NCBI GenBank assembly: GCA_019828545.1
Contig: JACVRA010000077.1
Coordinates: forward strand, 174,486 to 238,485
Reading direction: 5' to 3'
Source: Paracamarosporium sp. OC-R06-R3
Lineage: Eukaryota > Ascomycota > Dothideomycetes > Pleosporales > Didymosphaeriaceae
Length of the DNA: 64,000 nt
Below the pieces are notes generated by a model. The model was not told the DNA's origin. It searched no databases and saw only the letters and a program-made list of their open reading frames with translations. Shown one piece after another: positions 43,701-54,410 of the stretch. Made by a program: the position numbers and the translations under genes. Numbering within the stretch: the stretch's first letter is position 1; each line of letters begins with the position of its first letter.

Positions 43701-44104
43701 CGAGGTATTTTCCGTTCGGCGAGAAGCGCACAGTGTGAATGGTGCCCGAGTGGTGGTTCACGGCAGCCAATTGCCTGGGCTTCGAGTAGTTGGGATCGTG
43801 CGAGTTCAGAATGGCATCGGTGGACCATATGCGCACGTAGCCGTCTGCAAGCGCCTTGTTAATCACGGATCCTGAGCATGAGCATGTGCACGGCGGGAAC
43901 AGGACGAACCTCCGGCGGCCGTCACCAGGCGCGATCCGTCTGGCGAAACGTGGCAGCTGTATACCTCAAAGTCCTTGAGGTCACCTGGGAGCAAAGACTA
44001 GTCAGCGTTGCGTGTCGTGAGCAGCTTGGGATGTCGAAGCTTGAGATGCGCGCCGGGGTGAACGTACCTGGGTGGGTCAACCACTGCGGCTTCACGAGAT
44101 GCAT
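40736..44104 (-). CDS. HIR1: Histone chaperone/transcription regulator Hir1 (HIRA)
   Basis: Five exons (44104-44068, 43984-43910, 43844-43629, 43573-40919, 40866-40736) give 1037 residues. Exon 1 has 37 nt (MHLVKPQWLTHP) and exon 2 encodes FEVYSCHVSPDGSRLVTAAGG. The N-terminal half is a WD40 propeller: DGYVRIWST, GKYLASGADDKIVCVY, VQDLGWAQDSSILVSVGLD, NKYFATASDDRTIKVF and CSWSPDGAHIAAAN. The middle is disordered and Ser/Asn-rich with a B-domain-like block (KQRVTIKNGKKRIAPMLVSS) that in HIRA binds Asf1. The C-terminal HIRA domain follows from about residue 690. Hir1 with Hir2, Hir3 and Hpc2 deposits H3-H4 outside S phase and represses histone genes. The last exon restores the GKYRELQGITVPYAKLVGI ending. 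Confidence 0.95.
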
Positions 44105-44634
44105 GGTCGCGTCGTTGAGGCAGGGAGCGGGTGCATGCTACGGAGCGACCATGTGCAAACAAGTGCGAAGGATGGGTATGCCAGGAGCGTGCCTTTGGTT
44201 GCGGCGCGGAAGAGTGTTGGACGCGACGGCCAGCAGCTTGGCGGCCAACTGCAAGGCTGAACCAGGGTGTCGAGACGTTTGGCCTGATCGACACGCGCTA
44301 GCTTCCGTGGACCCTCACGACACCAGACACGAGACATCTTGTCACGAGCACAATTGCATATATGTATTCTTTTGAGGCACAGCACAAGATGACTGCGTGG
44401 AAGCAGCCCCCCGTGTGCCCAAGTCTAGTCTCGTCCCAGCTGCTTATCATCACTAGATGCCCATATGCTATGACGAGATGCTGTCGGCTCAAGCTACTGA
44501 CGTTCGTCGTCGCCGTGACTAGAGCGCGGCTTTGGATTGTGTTGGGTGCAAGCATGTGTGTGATCCACGCTCATGTCTTGTGTAGGGTGAAGTGTGAAGT
44601 GGTAGGGTGCGTATGCCGATACCTGCAAGACCCT
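44105..44634. other. Intergenic, promoter of HIR1
   Basis: 530 bases between HIR1 and the zinc finger gene on the same strand. No separate gene is supported. Confidence 0.4.
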
Positions 44635-45527
44635 TCACTTCGCAATCTTCTTGCGCTTCTTGAACACCACTGCCGGCGTTGTTACAGAAGCTTCCTCCTC
44701 TTTTACTAGAGCGGCTGCGGCTGCAGCATCCCTCTCCTCTCTCTTTTTCGCTGCTGCCTCCTCCGCAGTTGGAATGTCCGCCAGTGGTTGTGGCTCAACC
44801 TCTGCCTTCACATCATCTTCCTCCTTGACCTCCGTCTTCACCTTTTGATCCTCGTCCTTCGTTTCCATTTTCCGCCTCTTAAATAGCGCCTCAACGTCGT
44901 TGTCATCTGGCCCCTTTCCAGGCAAGCTCTTGTATGTCTGTCCCCAACCTTTCTTTCGTGTAATGGTTTTATCTGCCAGCTCCCTCTCCAGCTCCTCTTC
45001 ATCCACCTTCCTCTTCCTGATGCCTTTGTTCAGCGCCTTAAACTCCCCATCCTCGCCTACCTCGCCGACAACCTCCTCTCTCACCACGGTCCACTCGCCC
45101 TTGAGCGCCATCCCGCCCCGCGCTTCATCCGGCACAGCAACACCCATCGCAGCAAGCTGTTCCCATTGCTTCTTCCGATCCTGCAGTGTTGCCTTCTTCT
45201 CTTCTGTTTTCGCAAAGGTCGGCTTGGCTGGGGCGTTGGCAGCAGCAGATGTAGAGGGCGACGGGACAAGCCCGTTCAGGCGCGCGACCTCATCTTTTGC
45301 GCGCTGCTTCTGACGCTCTTGAGCAGCTTGCTCACGGTGAAGTCCCTTGAGAGAGCGTTGAATGTTCGCCTGGTGGCGGCCGGTGGCTTCGTGTTGTTGG
45401 CGCTCAAATTTAGTGTCTTTGACGTAGTCTTTGCAGAACTTGCACCAATATTTTGGCTACACAATATTAGCGCATGCCAAAGGCGAGCGAGGGCGAGACT
45501 CACTGTCGACTTCCAATACTCGGACAT
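44635..45527 (-). CDS. Matrin/U1-type zinc finger protein, WBP4-like splicing factor candidate
   Basis: Two exons (45527-45504 and 45456-44635) give 281 residues. Exon 1 has 24 nt (MSEYWKST) and the 47-nt intron starts GTGAGT; splicing yields MSEYWKSTPKYWCKFCKDYV. The zinc finger is C-x2-C (WCKFC) with the two His in RQQHEATGRH, matching the U1-like/matrin type, and the following helix is NIQRSLKGLHREQ. This opening is characteristic of WBP4/FBP21-type spliceosome proteins. The rest is a charged coiled region with EEKKATLQDRKKQWEQL, a conserved WGQTYKSLPGKG patch and a terminal nuclear-type basic stretch FKKRKKIAK. No WW domain is visible, so the exact ortholog is open. A role in early or B-complex splicing is inferred from the family. 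Confidence 0.85.
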
Positions 45528-46015
45528 GATGGCATGTCGAGTCGACGAGTTGCAAGTGATCGGAGATTATCTAACGCCGCAGACTGCGCGCGTGCACGTG
45601 CCATGGCCGCTCGTGCGCGCTAGCCTCGGAAACATGGCAGGAAGAGAGTGTCATGGCACCTGGCACTCGATACTCGACGTCCAAAAATATGTTGACGAGG
45701 AGCGGTGTAGTTATCGCTGGCGTCTATCCCAGGCCGAGCACCAAGATCTATCACCTCTATGTAAGAACCAGCACTCCGAAGCAATCTGCTTGAGCGAACA
45801 GGTCGTCTTTAACGTGCAAGAGTGACAATTTTCTAATTAAAGAGGAAGTGATTCTGTAGAACCAGCAAGTGCCTAAAGCTCCTTTTTTTTTTTTTTTTCT
45901 GAATTCTGAAGCGTCAATTCGCTGGCGCTCAAGATTATAATACAATGAACAAATATGCTGCACCCAAGTCACAGAACGCCGATCCAAGCATGTTGAACCC
46001 AGAACCCGAGAATCA
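45528..46015. other. Intergenic with a 16-T homopolymer
   Basis: 488 bases between two minus-strand genes. It contains the promoter of the zinc finger gene and a 16-T run at 45883-45898. Nothing else is recognised. Confidence 0.4.
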
Positions 46016-47233
46016 TTACACAGAGCGCTCGCCTTCTGCCCTCCGCTCTACCACCGGCTCCTGTCCGTTCGTTGGCGCCGTCTCACTTTCCCCATAATGA
46101 CTCCAGCCCTCGGTTCCTACATATGATCCAACACCGACACCAATGCCCCACGACCTCTTGTAGCTCCGCGGTCCCCATGACCAGCCAGCACCACGCGTGA
46201 TAGGAAGGTGGTACCACCGGAAGCTGAACCAGGCCGCCGTAATACCGATCAAACTGCCAAAGATGAGATCAAATCCGAAATGGCGGTAATCAGTGAAGCG
46301 TGTGCTACACACGTAGATGGCAGTGCCGATGGGCACGAGGACAAGAATGAGGGAGTAGACGGGTGGTGCGGCAGATTGGTAGCGGTCGGGGACTACGCGC
46401 TCGTCCGTGTAGTTGGAGAGGTTCGAGTCTTTTGCGTTGAGTGGGAGGATGGAACGGTTCTTGAGGTTTGAGCGTGCGGTTGCCGAAGCGTGGTCAGGAT
46501 TGGTGCTGAATGGTCTGGACGGAAGAAAAGGGATAGCGACAGAGAACTTGGAGGCGAGGAAGAGAGTGAGGTAGAGCAGGCCTGCCCAGGAAAAGCTCGC
46601 GTGGCCGCTGGGGAAAGACTTGAAGCCGTCTTGGAGGATGTCCTGGTCAGTATTCGTGCATATGCTCGAGGTCACAAGGACCCAGTAGTTGCTGTAGCCC
46701 TGCGCGACAGGGTTGACGGTGAAGTCAGAGATTCGGCTGAGGTCCGGCTGGCATCTAGAGAGTAGATCTGGTCGCGGTTTCCCAAACAAAAGCTTCATGC
46801 CCTGCGTGACCATGAAAGATGTCGCCAGAGAGAGTGCCAGGCCCATCCAGGCGGTGTTCCATTCCCAGAACTTCCGTCGCCATACCAGGCTCCTTGGGGT
46901 ACCTCTGGTCGCAGTCGGCCCGGGGACAAAGATAAGACAAACTAGGAAAGTGATGATTGCCGGTAGTACAAGCCCGATGACGACGAGTAGCCATGTTGGA
47001 ATGGTCTCGTCATGTTCAAACGGAAAGGATATGCTCAGGTCCACCGGAGAGAATGGTCGATTGAAGGGATGTATGTAGTTCCAGCCTCCGCCTACGGCAG
47101 CGATAGCACTACGGGGGTCAGTTGACGTCGCGGCGCGGCGCACAACCTTGCAGACTCACATTATTATTATCCAGTCAAACACATAGGACAGAACCAGCCG
47201 TTTCGACGGCATGTGCATGAGTTTGAAGTTCAT
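46016..47233 (-). CDS. PAP2-superfamily lipid phosphate phosphatase
   Basis: Two exons (47233-47160 and 47108-46016) give 388 residues; the 51-nt intron is GTGAGT..CTGAC..GTAG. Exon 1 adds MNFKLMHMPSKRLVLSYVFDW, the start of TM1. The three catalytic blocks of the family are present: KLLFGKPRPD (KX6RP), FPSGHASFSWAG (PSGH) and STRFTDYRHFGFDLIFGS (SRX5HX3D form). Six hydrophobic segments are visible. The enzyme removes phosphate from phosphatidate, lysophosphatidate or diacylglycerol pyrophosphate, as yeast Dpp1/Lpp1 do in vacuolar or Golgi membranes. A large hydrophilic loop (about residues 230-275) between the second and third motif is longer than in the yeast enzymes. It is divergent from the ankyrin gene. 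Confidence 0.93.
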
Positions 47234-47607
47234 GGCGGATGGGCTAAGACGAGCGTGTGGTCTGCTTGTTGCGAGACGCGTGTTGGCTTGGTCTCATGAA
47301 GGGAGTGAAGGTCAGTAGAGGCCGGCAACCATGGCTCAACAACGGAACCGAACAAGGTGGAGAGCGAAGACGAGGTGAAGTCCAGCACAGGAGACGACAA
47401 CAGCACGCGACAGCGGCCAAGGAGCTCTGACGCTCAGTTGGAGGCTGAGCTACGCTTGGCTCGAGGCGGCTGCAAATCATATGTGGTGCGGCGCTTACGG
47501 GCCAAGTCGCCGAGAAAGAGGATGCGCCCAGGGCCGCGTCGAGTGGGGGCTGACGTAGCCAACACCAAAAAAATAATCGCCAGCAGTCGTCGACGCCAGA
47601 CAAAGCC
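47234..47607. promoter_or_regulatory. Divergent promoter PAP2 / ankyrin gene
   Basis: 374 bases between the two start codons must contain both promoters by position. No clear motif is seen. Confidence 0.35.
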
Positions 47608-48282
47608 ATGGCCTCGCCACAGCATGCGCCCACCATCGACCTGCTCCTGAACCTCATCGACACGCGTCCGACGGCGGTGCTCAGCTCGCTCGCCCAGCAC
47701 CCGCAGCTCGCCCCGGCCTCGGATGCGCATGGCTACTCGCTCGTCCACGCCGCCGTCTCCTACAACCAGCTCGAGGTGCTGCGCGAGCTGGTGCACAAGT
47801 ACAAGGTCGACGTCAACAAGCTCGACGAGGACGGCGAGTCGCCCCTCTTCGCCGCCGAAGAGGCCGACGTTGCGCGCTGCCTCGTAGAAGAGCTGGGCGC
47901 TGACTGCGAAATTCGCAATGCCGAGGGCAAGACGGCGGAGCAGAAGATTGCAGAAGAGGAGGGCGAGGCGCACGACGTCTGTCGGTACTTGCGCAGCGTG
48001 CGCGGCGGCCGACACGTGAGCGCGGGAGTCGCAGAGACAGAGGGCCTTCACCCTCCGCCCCCGCTCCCCAACGGCGTGCACATCAACGTCGGGACCATGG
48101 CCGAAGATGCCGCGGGTGAGGCCCCAGATCCTGAGATTCGACGGCGCATAGAGGAGCTCGCAGCCCGGGATGACTTCCAGACCGACGAGGTCCAGAGGCA
48201 GCTGAGAGAGCTGGTGTCGGACGTTGTGACTGGAATGGGCACGGACGAGTCAGCCCGCAATGTGAGGAGGAGGGTCGATTGA
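47608..48282 (+). CDS. Small ankyrin-repeat protein (yeast YCR051W-like)
   Basis: Single exon of 224 residues. Three ankyrin repeats are visible: DAHGYSLVHAAVSYNQLEVLREL, DEDGESPLFAAEEADVARCLVEE and NAEGKTAEQKIAEEEGEAHDV. The C-terminal half carries GVHINVGTM and a conserved helical tail (RRIEELAARDDFQTDEVQRQ) ending GTDESARNVRRR. The layout matches the fungal YCR051W group, a small protein of unknown biochemical role in cytosol and nucleus. The gene is strongly GC-biased at third positions. The start ATG is the first in the frame. Confidence 0.88.
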   Translation: MASPQHAPTIDLLLNLIDTRPTAVLSSLAQHPQLAPASDAHGYSLVHAAVSYNQLEVLRELVHKYKVDVNKLDEDGESPLFAAEEADVARCLVEELGADCEIRNAEGKTAEQKIAEEEGEAHDVCRYLRSVRGGRHVSAGVAETEGLHPPPPLPNGVHINVGTMAEDAAGEAPDPEIRRRIEELAARDDFQTDEVQRQLRELVSDVVTGMGTDESARNVRRRVD

Positions 48283-48619
48283 TCATGCGTCTGACTGTTT
48301 CGAACATTGTTCCCGTCACCAACTGCGAGTTCTTTGGATTGAGCGGATACGCTACGGTTGATAAGGGTGACGCTGTATATCCCACGCGTCTGGAAAACCA
48401 TGTCTCGAGTCTGTGCATTGTTTATTGCCTCAGGGCAAGCAATACGAAGACCGTTATTGCTCAAACGTCATCCGGTAGATATGGCCTTATTTGGTGTTGG
48501 GCACAAGTACTTGAACCGACGAGAAAGGTCGGATGAGCGGGCTATGTGAACCAACGCTGACAGTCGATATCAAATGCTATCCATGAACGCCATGTAATCC
48601 AAGAAATTGAACATGGTAT
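48283..48619. other. Convergent 3' intergenic region
   Basis: 337 bases between the converging ends of the ankyrin gene and PUF6. No gene or structured element is recognised. Confidence 0.35.
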
Positions 48620-50937
48620 CTACAGCTTTTCCAGTAATATCCTCGCCCCAGCATTACCTCTGCTCTGTGGTACAGCTGCTTTCTTCCCCTTCTTCTGCGT
48701 CTTGGTATCCGCCTTGGCAGGGCCTGCAGCTTCCTGTAGTTGCTTGCGACCCTTCTTCAACGCCTGTAGAACTTCGTCCTTGCGGTCAAAATCTCCTGAC
48801 TCGATCAACCCAACCATAACAAAGGAGCCTTCCCCAGTTGCCCATATCATCACATTTTTCTTGATCTGGTCCCAGAACAGATCCGCGAAGCCCAATGGTG
48901 GGTCCACAGGGACCACTTTCTTCACTTTCGGGTCGAATTTACCTCCCTGAACCAGGGTTTTGAGCATGTTCTTGCCGTGGCTGGTGATGAAACCACCACC
49001 GTCAATGATTTGTTGTGAAAGATTAGCCACCTTCTTCAAAGCCTCTTGCCGCAGCTGACGTTCCACATCTGGCGCTCCAACTAGAACTTCGCCAATGAGT
49101 TGCAACCCTTGATAAGACTGCGCAAAATATTCAGCATACTCTCTCACAGCTGTCAGAAGTTGAGGCTCAATATTCTTTGCGACTTCCTGATTTCGTACGT
49201 TTGGGTCCTTTTTTGAGGTGACCTCACGGATCTTGTACACCTCTGCAAGCCGTTCGCGGGTTTCCTCATCCAGGAGCCACTTCGCGTCCGATGCAAAGGG
49301 GTAAAGAATGACACAGCGTGCGCGGGCATCGTTCGCAAGGTTTTGGATCTTTTCGGACAGCTGATCACTTCCAATTGTGGGCAGCAGCTCACCGAAAATT
49401 GACTTTGTCGTAAGCTTCGTGTCATCAGTGACCGCTAATGCCGCTAAAAGAACATTGTGGGCATTTGCGTCATACGCCATCGTCTCGATGGTGTCTTTAT
49501 ATGGCCGCAATAGGATTTTGCGATCTTTCGCGGCCCCATAAGCGAAAGCGAGGGACACGAGGCGAGAACCTGGCTTTGTGAAGGCCAGATTCTTGAGCAG
49601 ATCAACATTGTCTGCCTCCTCTCCTTCCTTCAAAGTAGGATCCGGCTTCAAGTGGTCCAAGAAATCGCTTGCTTCGGTCGTATTTGGCTTGCAAGTTAAA
49701 AAGTATTGTAGCATAGCATCGTGAAGCATGGTAAAACCGGTTTGTCTCTTTTGGATGAGCTGGTTGATCTGTTGTTCCAAGTAGTCCATGATCGGCTTCC
49801 GCTTCTCAGGTGATTTTTCCAAGATCTCATTTAAATCCGCGCTATCCAGGTCTCTGTCGTCTCCAAGCCCTTTGATTGAGAACTCCGGGCCGTACCACTC
49901 TCGCAGGAGCCGCGCCTTTTGCGTTGGTGTCGCGACTTGCCGGTATGTATCATCAAGTATCCATGCAGCCTCTGGGTGATTTATCAAACGTCGGACGTTC
50001 CCATAGAATTCTTGAATTATCATTCCACGGATCTCAGCATCTCTGTGCCCGCGTTAGTATCGGGACTTATGAGCAAAGGAGCAGTATACATACCCCTTTT
50101 CCAACAGCTTCGCAATCAAGAATTTGGCGTATTTGCCTTCCGCCAAACCTTTGAACTCGCCCTTGAGCTCTTGAGCCACGATTCGCCTCTGGTCCATGGA
50201 ATGTGTGTATTTGAGCGCAGATTGGATGACACGAACAGAATCGTGCTTGAAAACGAACTCTTTGATCCGGCCAGTGACAAGCTCAAAGGTCTTGTCGATG
50301 AGATCTTTTCTCTCTTGTGCTGATACGTTGGCCTTTAGTCTCAATTTCTCCCACAATTCCTTTAATTGTTCGATGACTTCGGCATTGGGCTTCGCTGCTT
50401 TGCGCTCTTTGGCCAACGCCTTCTGTTTGGCGTGAGCCTCTCGAGAAGATGTAGCTGTGGAGACTTTTAGCCAGGACAGCAGTTGATTATGTAGTGTCGC
50501 TTACCGTTCAGACCTGCCAGCGCAGAAGACTTGTCTTCTGCTGTTCCCCTGTCCTTGGAGGCTTTCTTGTCTTTCGTGTGCTCACTTCTGCCGTCCTTCT
50601 CTTTCTTGTTTCCCTTCTTCTTGTTGTCTTTTATATTGTCATCATCTAGTGCGGCCTCAAGCGCATCACCAACAAACCCGTCATCCTCGTTGTCGACCAT
50701 TGACAAGTCATCGTGTTTCGCCTTGTTCGCCGAGAATCCGTAGAACCCATTCTCAGCCTCGCTCGTGTCCGATTCTATGAGATCGTCCGAATCATTTTCG
50801 CGCTTCGCCTTTTTTGAACTCTTCGGAAGCTTGATGTCGCTTGATCGTTTCGTAGGCTTTTCGACCTTCACCTTCTTGCTGTGGGACTTGGCATCGGGCT
50901 GCACTGCAGCTGCAGACTTGCGCTTTATGCCGGCCAT
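48620..50937 (-). CDS. PUF6: Pumilio-family ribosome biogenesis / mRNA-binding protein Puf6
   Basis: Three exons (about 50937-50505, 50454-50094, 50042-48620) give about 738 residues; introns are about 50 and 51 nt. The N-terminus is a long basic-acidic region (RKSAAAVQPDAKSHSKKVKV, then EDKSSALAGLN). The Puf domain starts with ELWEKLRLKANVSAQERKDL and has repeats such as VFKHDSVRVIQSALKY, GKYAKFLIAKLLEKG and TKPGSRLVSLAFAYGAAKDR. The C-terminal CPL block ends GNAGARILLEKL. Puf6 binds 7S pre-rRNA in 60S assembly and, in yeast, represses ASH1 mRNA translation during transport. The last exon begins GDAEIRGMIIQEFYGN, joined at CACAG. The exon 1 donor may be off by one base. Confidence 0.94.
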
Positions 50938-52761
50938 TGTATGGGTTTCCGTGGCTTTTGGCCCAGGTCAAGCAAAAGTGCGCACTTCAAGCGCGCTGAA
51001 ATCTGATCTCGAACTTTTTGCGCGGCCCGTTTATCGCCGCACCACGCGATACTAGATCCAGACTAGCCTCCCCACACCGGCTTCCACAGCAGGACTATCA
51101 CGTCTAGAGCAATCCATCTCTGCAACTGCTTCAACCCTCTATGCTACGGTCGGCGGCGACTGCTACTGTTGCAGGCATCTGATTGCGCCATCCTAGTTGG
51201 AACGAATTGGTGCTATTCCGGATGGTAGCATTGAGCTTACATCACCAAAGCACCGTTTCCCCGGCCGTTCGGTGAGGAGCATGTTACCTTCTTCTGCCAC
51301 AACGATCGGTCTCTCAAAATTTCCTTCATTCATCCATACTCAGTGACGAAAAGACCCCGAGAGCGCAATCGGTCCATCGCGTTGTAGATACAACCCTAGG
51401 GTTATACATGTCAAAGATCAAGTACGACCAAAAAACTCAAGCCCTCCTATCGAGGGCTTTGACAGTCAATCTTCGCATATCGTGGCCTGGAGTGACCCAA
51501 GCGTGCATACGTCTCTGGAGACTACGTTTTTTCATTTCGTACGCTTACCATGATTCTCCCAACATCTCCATACAGGGGCCTTGGAATCACCAGGCAGCTC
51601 GTATAAACCAGCACGAGTAGTATAGCGGCACACACTCTTTAAACATGCCACTCTCTAGCTAGGGCCCATCAATTTTGGTAAATTTCTATATGGTTTTGTC
51701 CAGCATTTATCCACGGGCAGTTGTTGCCCCTATTGTTAGCAAGTTGTCTAGAATAACCGTGCATTTTATTATTATTGGCTTCACGGCCAATCGGCTGATG
51801 GCTTGAGTAATTGCCTAATTCTATACACCTAACTGTCCTGAATGACATTATTCTTAGGTTTATTGCGAAACCTTCCAGATCTCTGCTGGGGAACATTGGG
51901 TATGCTCACTATCCTCAGCTCTGCGATGATATTGGCTGTGAACTTGGTGATCTATGATACTTTCACGTCATGTATACTGCTTTGGTAGAGTAATTATTCT
52001 ATCTCTACTCTTACCGCGGGATATTCTAGTTAGATAAGCCCTTTGCAGATGTTATCTCTATAATATAGTCTGGATTCCATGGTTCCAGTTTTCTATGTAG
52101 ACTATGCAATAAACGCAATGCGCAGCAGTCAGATCTATAGATGTCCGATCACTTCTAGTCTAGTAGGTAGATCTACACTGGCAAATGAGTGCATTTAGTC
52201 TTTGTTTATTCTTCTAGAGACTATCGTATAATGCAGCGTACCTACTATGCTGTCGACTTGAATCTAGAAAAGAAAAGTTTTCTTTTTCGGAAAGTTTGTT
52301 TCTAGGGTGCTATTATACCTATCGATTCTCGTGCCAGCATATAGCACATAATATATAGAGTTTAGACATCAAGGGATCTAACCCACCGCGTCGGCTTTTT
52401 CTTGCTTGCATATTCTACTACCTCCAGTCGCCGGGAATGCCCATGCTAGCGTTCATATCACTAGATCAATAGCCAACACGTTAACTACACCCGCTCATTC
52501 ATTTGCCTCCAACGCCAATCTTTCGGTCCTTGTAGTTCGTATACGCTGGTTGGCTGTCCGAAAGCAAGCTTAACGTGCTCTTGCATCACGGTGAAGGCAA
52601 CATACTGCTGCGGGTGACTGGTCGAACCCACCGCATTTAATATATTATCTTAGCCGCACTATCTTCAGTCTTCAGCAACAGACGTAGGAAGGTGGGTTAT
52701 AAAGATGCCATAGGCACATCGCACAGAGAGCAATCGGAAACTTCATCAAAGTATTTTCAAC
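50938..52761. other. Gene-free AT-rich stretch of 1.8 kb
   Basis: From the PUF6 promoter the composition falls steadily; 51.7-52.4 kb is clearly AT-rich with many TA steps. No gene with supported splicing or family is seen. It marks the start of the gene-poor right part of the window. Confidence 0.45.
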
Positions 52762-53456
52762 ATGAAGCTCTCTATTACTCTTTACTTTTTCGTTATCAGT
52801 AGGTGAGCTAACGCCAAAGGGCCACTGTTCAATACGATAACTTAGCCTCTCCAATAGCATCGCCGCTGGCAACCCTCTACCCCAAGACCAGGAAGACCCA
52901 GAGCTGTCGTTTTTTTTTTACTAGAGAACCACGCCCCGCTGTGAGCTCCACGCGTCTTGTGCCAACCTTCAGCTTCTCTCGTCCACCCATCCCAACGATC
53001 TCGCAGCCCTCAATCCCACCACTCCCGTCTGTTTCAAAGCTTTCGCGCTCACCGATTCCAACGACGTTCAAGCCTTCACTTCCACCGGTGTCTCCCAGCT
53101 CAAAGCCTTCTGCTCCTCCAGCACTTAGTTCTGAGCCCCCGGGACCCACTTTCACACGTTCAGTGAGGTATGTAGACTATAGTGAAATCTCTTCCTCTCG
53201 ATTAAGCTGTCAAAAACTCGGCGAGTTGTGGTAATCACGGTATGTCGGAGAGATGAGGATTACTTTTATTGCACGTATATGATTGACGGAAGATAGACTT
53301 ACTTTCTTCGTTCCTACCGACTTTCCTACGGTCAGACCGACCAAGACCGTAAGGTCTACACGTACCTGGAGCAAGCCCGCAGCGCCAAGTCAGACTGATG
53401 ATGATGATAATGATAGTGAAGATGACGGCGACGAAGATGACTGGAGCCGTGTCTAA
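52762..53456 (+). CDS. Putative small secreted Pro/Ser-rich protein with acidic C-terminus
   Basis: A three-exon model (52762-52798, 52846-53167, 53297-53456) gives 172 residues with no internal stop. Exon 1 encodes MKLSITLYFFVI, a signal peptide. Intron 1 (47 nt) starts GTAGGT and ends CTTAG; intron 2 (129 nt) starts GTATGT and has GATTGAC before its AG. The mature protein is Pro/Ser/Thr-rich with a repeated PPIPT/SPIPT-FKPS/SQPS pattern. It continues into a basic-Thr part (TKTVRSTRTWSKPAAPSQT) and an acidic end (DDDDNDSEDDGDEDDWSRV). No family is recognised. Size, signal peptide and location in gene-poor AT-rich DNA resemble fungal effector-type genes, but function is unknown. An alternative donor at 52803 would give another frame ending at 52923. 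Confidence 0.5.
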
Positions 53457-54410
53457 GGGTAATTCTAGAGAGCGCCCTGAAGATTATTGGGCACAATTTA
53501 TGCGGCAGTTTTGTGTAGTGGCTAAATTCTTACAATCGCGCCTTTCAAATTCGACATTAGAATACGAAAGGAGCTCGTCTCAAGTGGGTGTCTCACTAAT
53601 GTCGGCCTGCATATGGTATTCCTGTTTATGTTCTTATATTATGACTTGCTGTATCGTGTACTATTATTACATTAACTATATCCTTCAAAACTCTGTCGAC
53701 TTTGGACGTTTGTGCAAGGAGAAGGGGTTATAGACGCGGAATCTGTTGCTATGTCTTCCTGCTTATGGCGTATAGTGCATGTCCGCACTGGCTTTGTTTC
53801 CAAGCATTTGTCATGGTCCGCGTCGACGGTGTAGATGCCCGCCTACAAGTCGATGAGCTGGACCAGCTCGTGCGACTGTTGCGTTGACCGGAGTTAGTGT
53901 TAGTTTGCTAGGTGGGACGATAACTGTAGTATGGTCCAGATGACGTAGAACGGGATTGAGGGAGGTAGGTATGAGTGAAGTCATTAGTGCGGCTTGCCAT
54001 AGTAAGACGCAGGATGAGGATAATTAGGCCAAGGAGGTGAGTGAGGGCATGGTTAGGCACTGTGCATTTACAAGTGAAGTGGTTCAACGGTTGTTCGCGG
54101 GGTTGAGGCGTATTAGTAGTGATTATGAGTATATATGACTGAGTCTGCACTTATGGGCATGGTCTGCAGTCGTCGTAGAGTCTCAAGGCTTTGCAACTTC
54201 CTTCTGTAAGGCGTGGCTAGGCATGTGCCAGGCTAGCGCTGCATAATCGCACCTATGTACCAACGAGAAATAAGTTACAAACAAAACAACACGGGAATGA
54301 TACGTTTTACTAAGTAGGAGTTTACTCGTTCAGTCATGTGGGAGCCATCCGCACCGACATAAGTAATATTAGATTTATTGTGATACATCTCTAGCTACTA
54401 TCCCCTTTAT
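53457..54410. other. Intergenic, no gene recognised
   Basis: About 950 bases between the small secreted protein gene and the 3' end of the rhodopsin-domain gene. Only short frames; moderately AT-rich. Confidence 0.4.

Noticed and set aside
52803..52923. Alternative donor giving a shorter secreted peptide (about 40 residues)
   Set aside because: Possible, but the frame ends at a TAG right after the T run, while the other donor gives a three-exon frame open for 172 residues.
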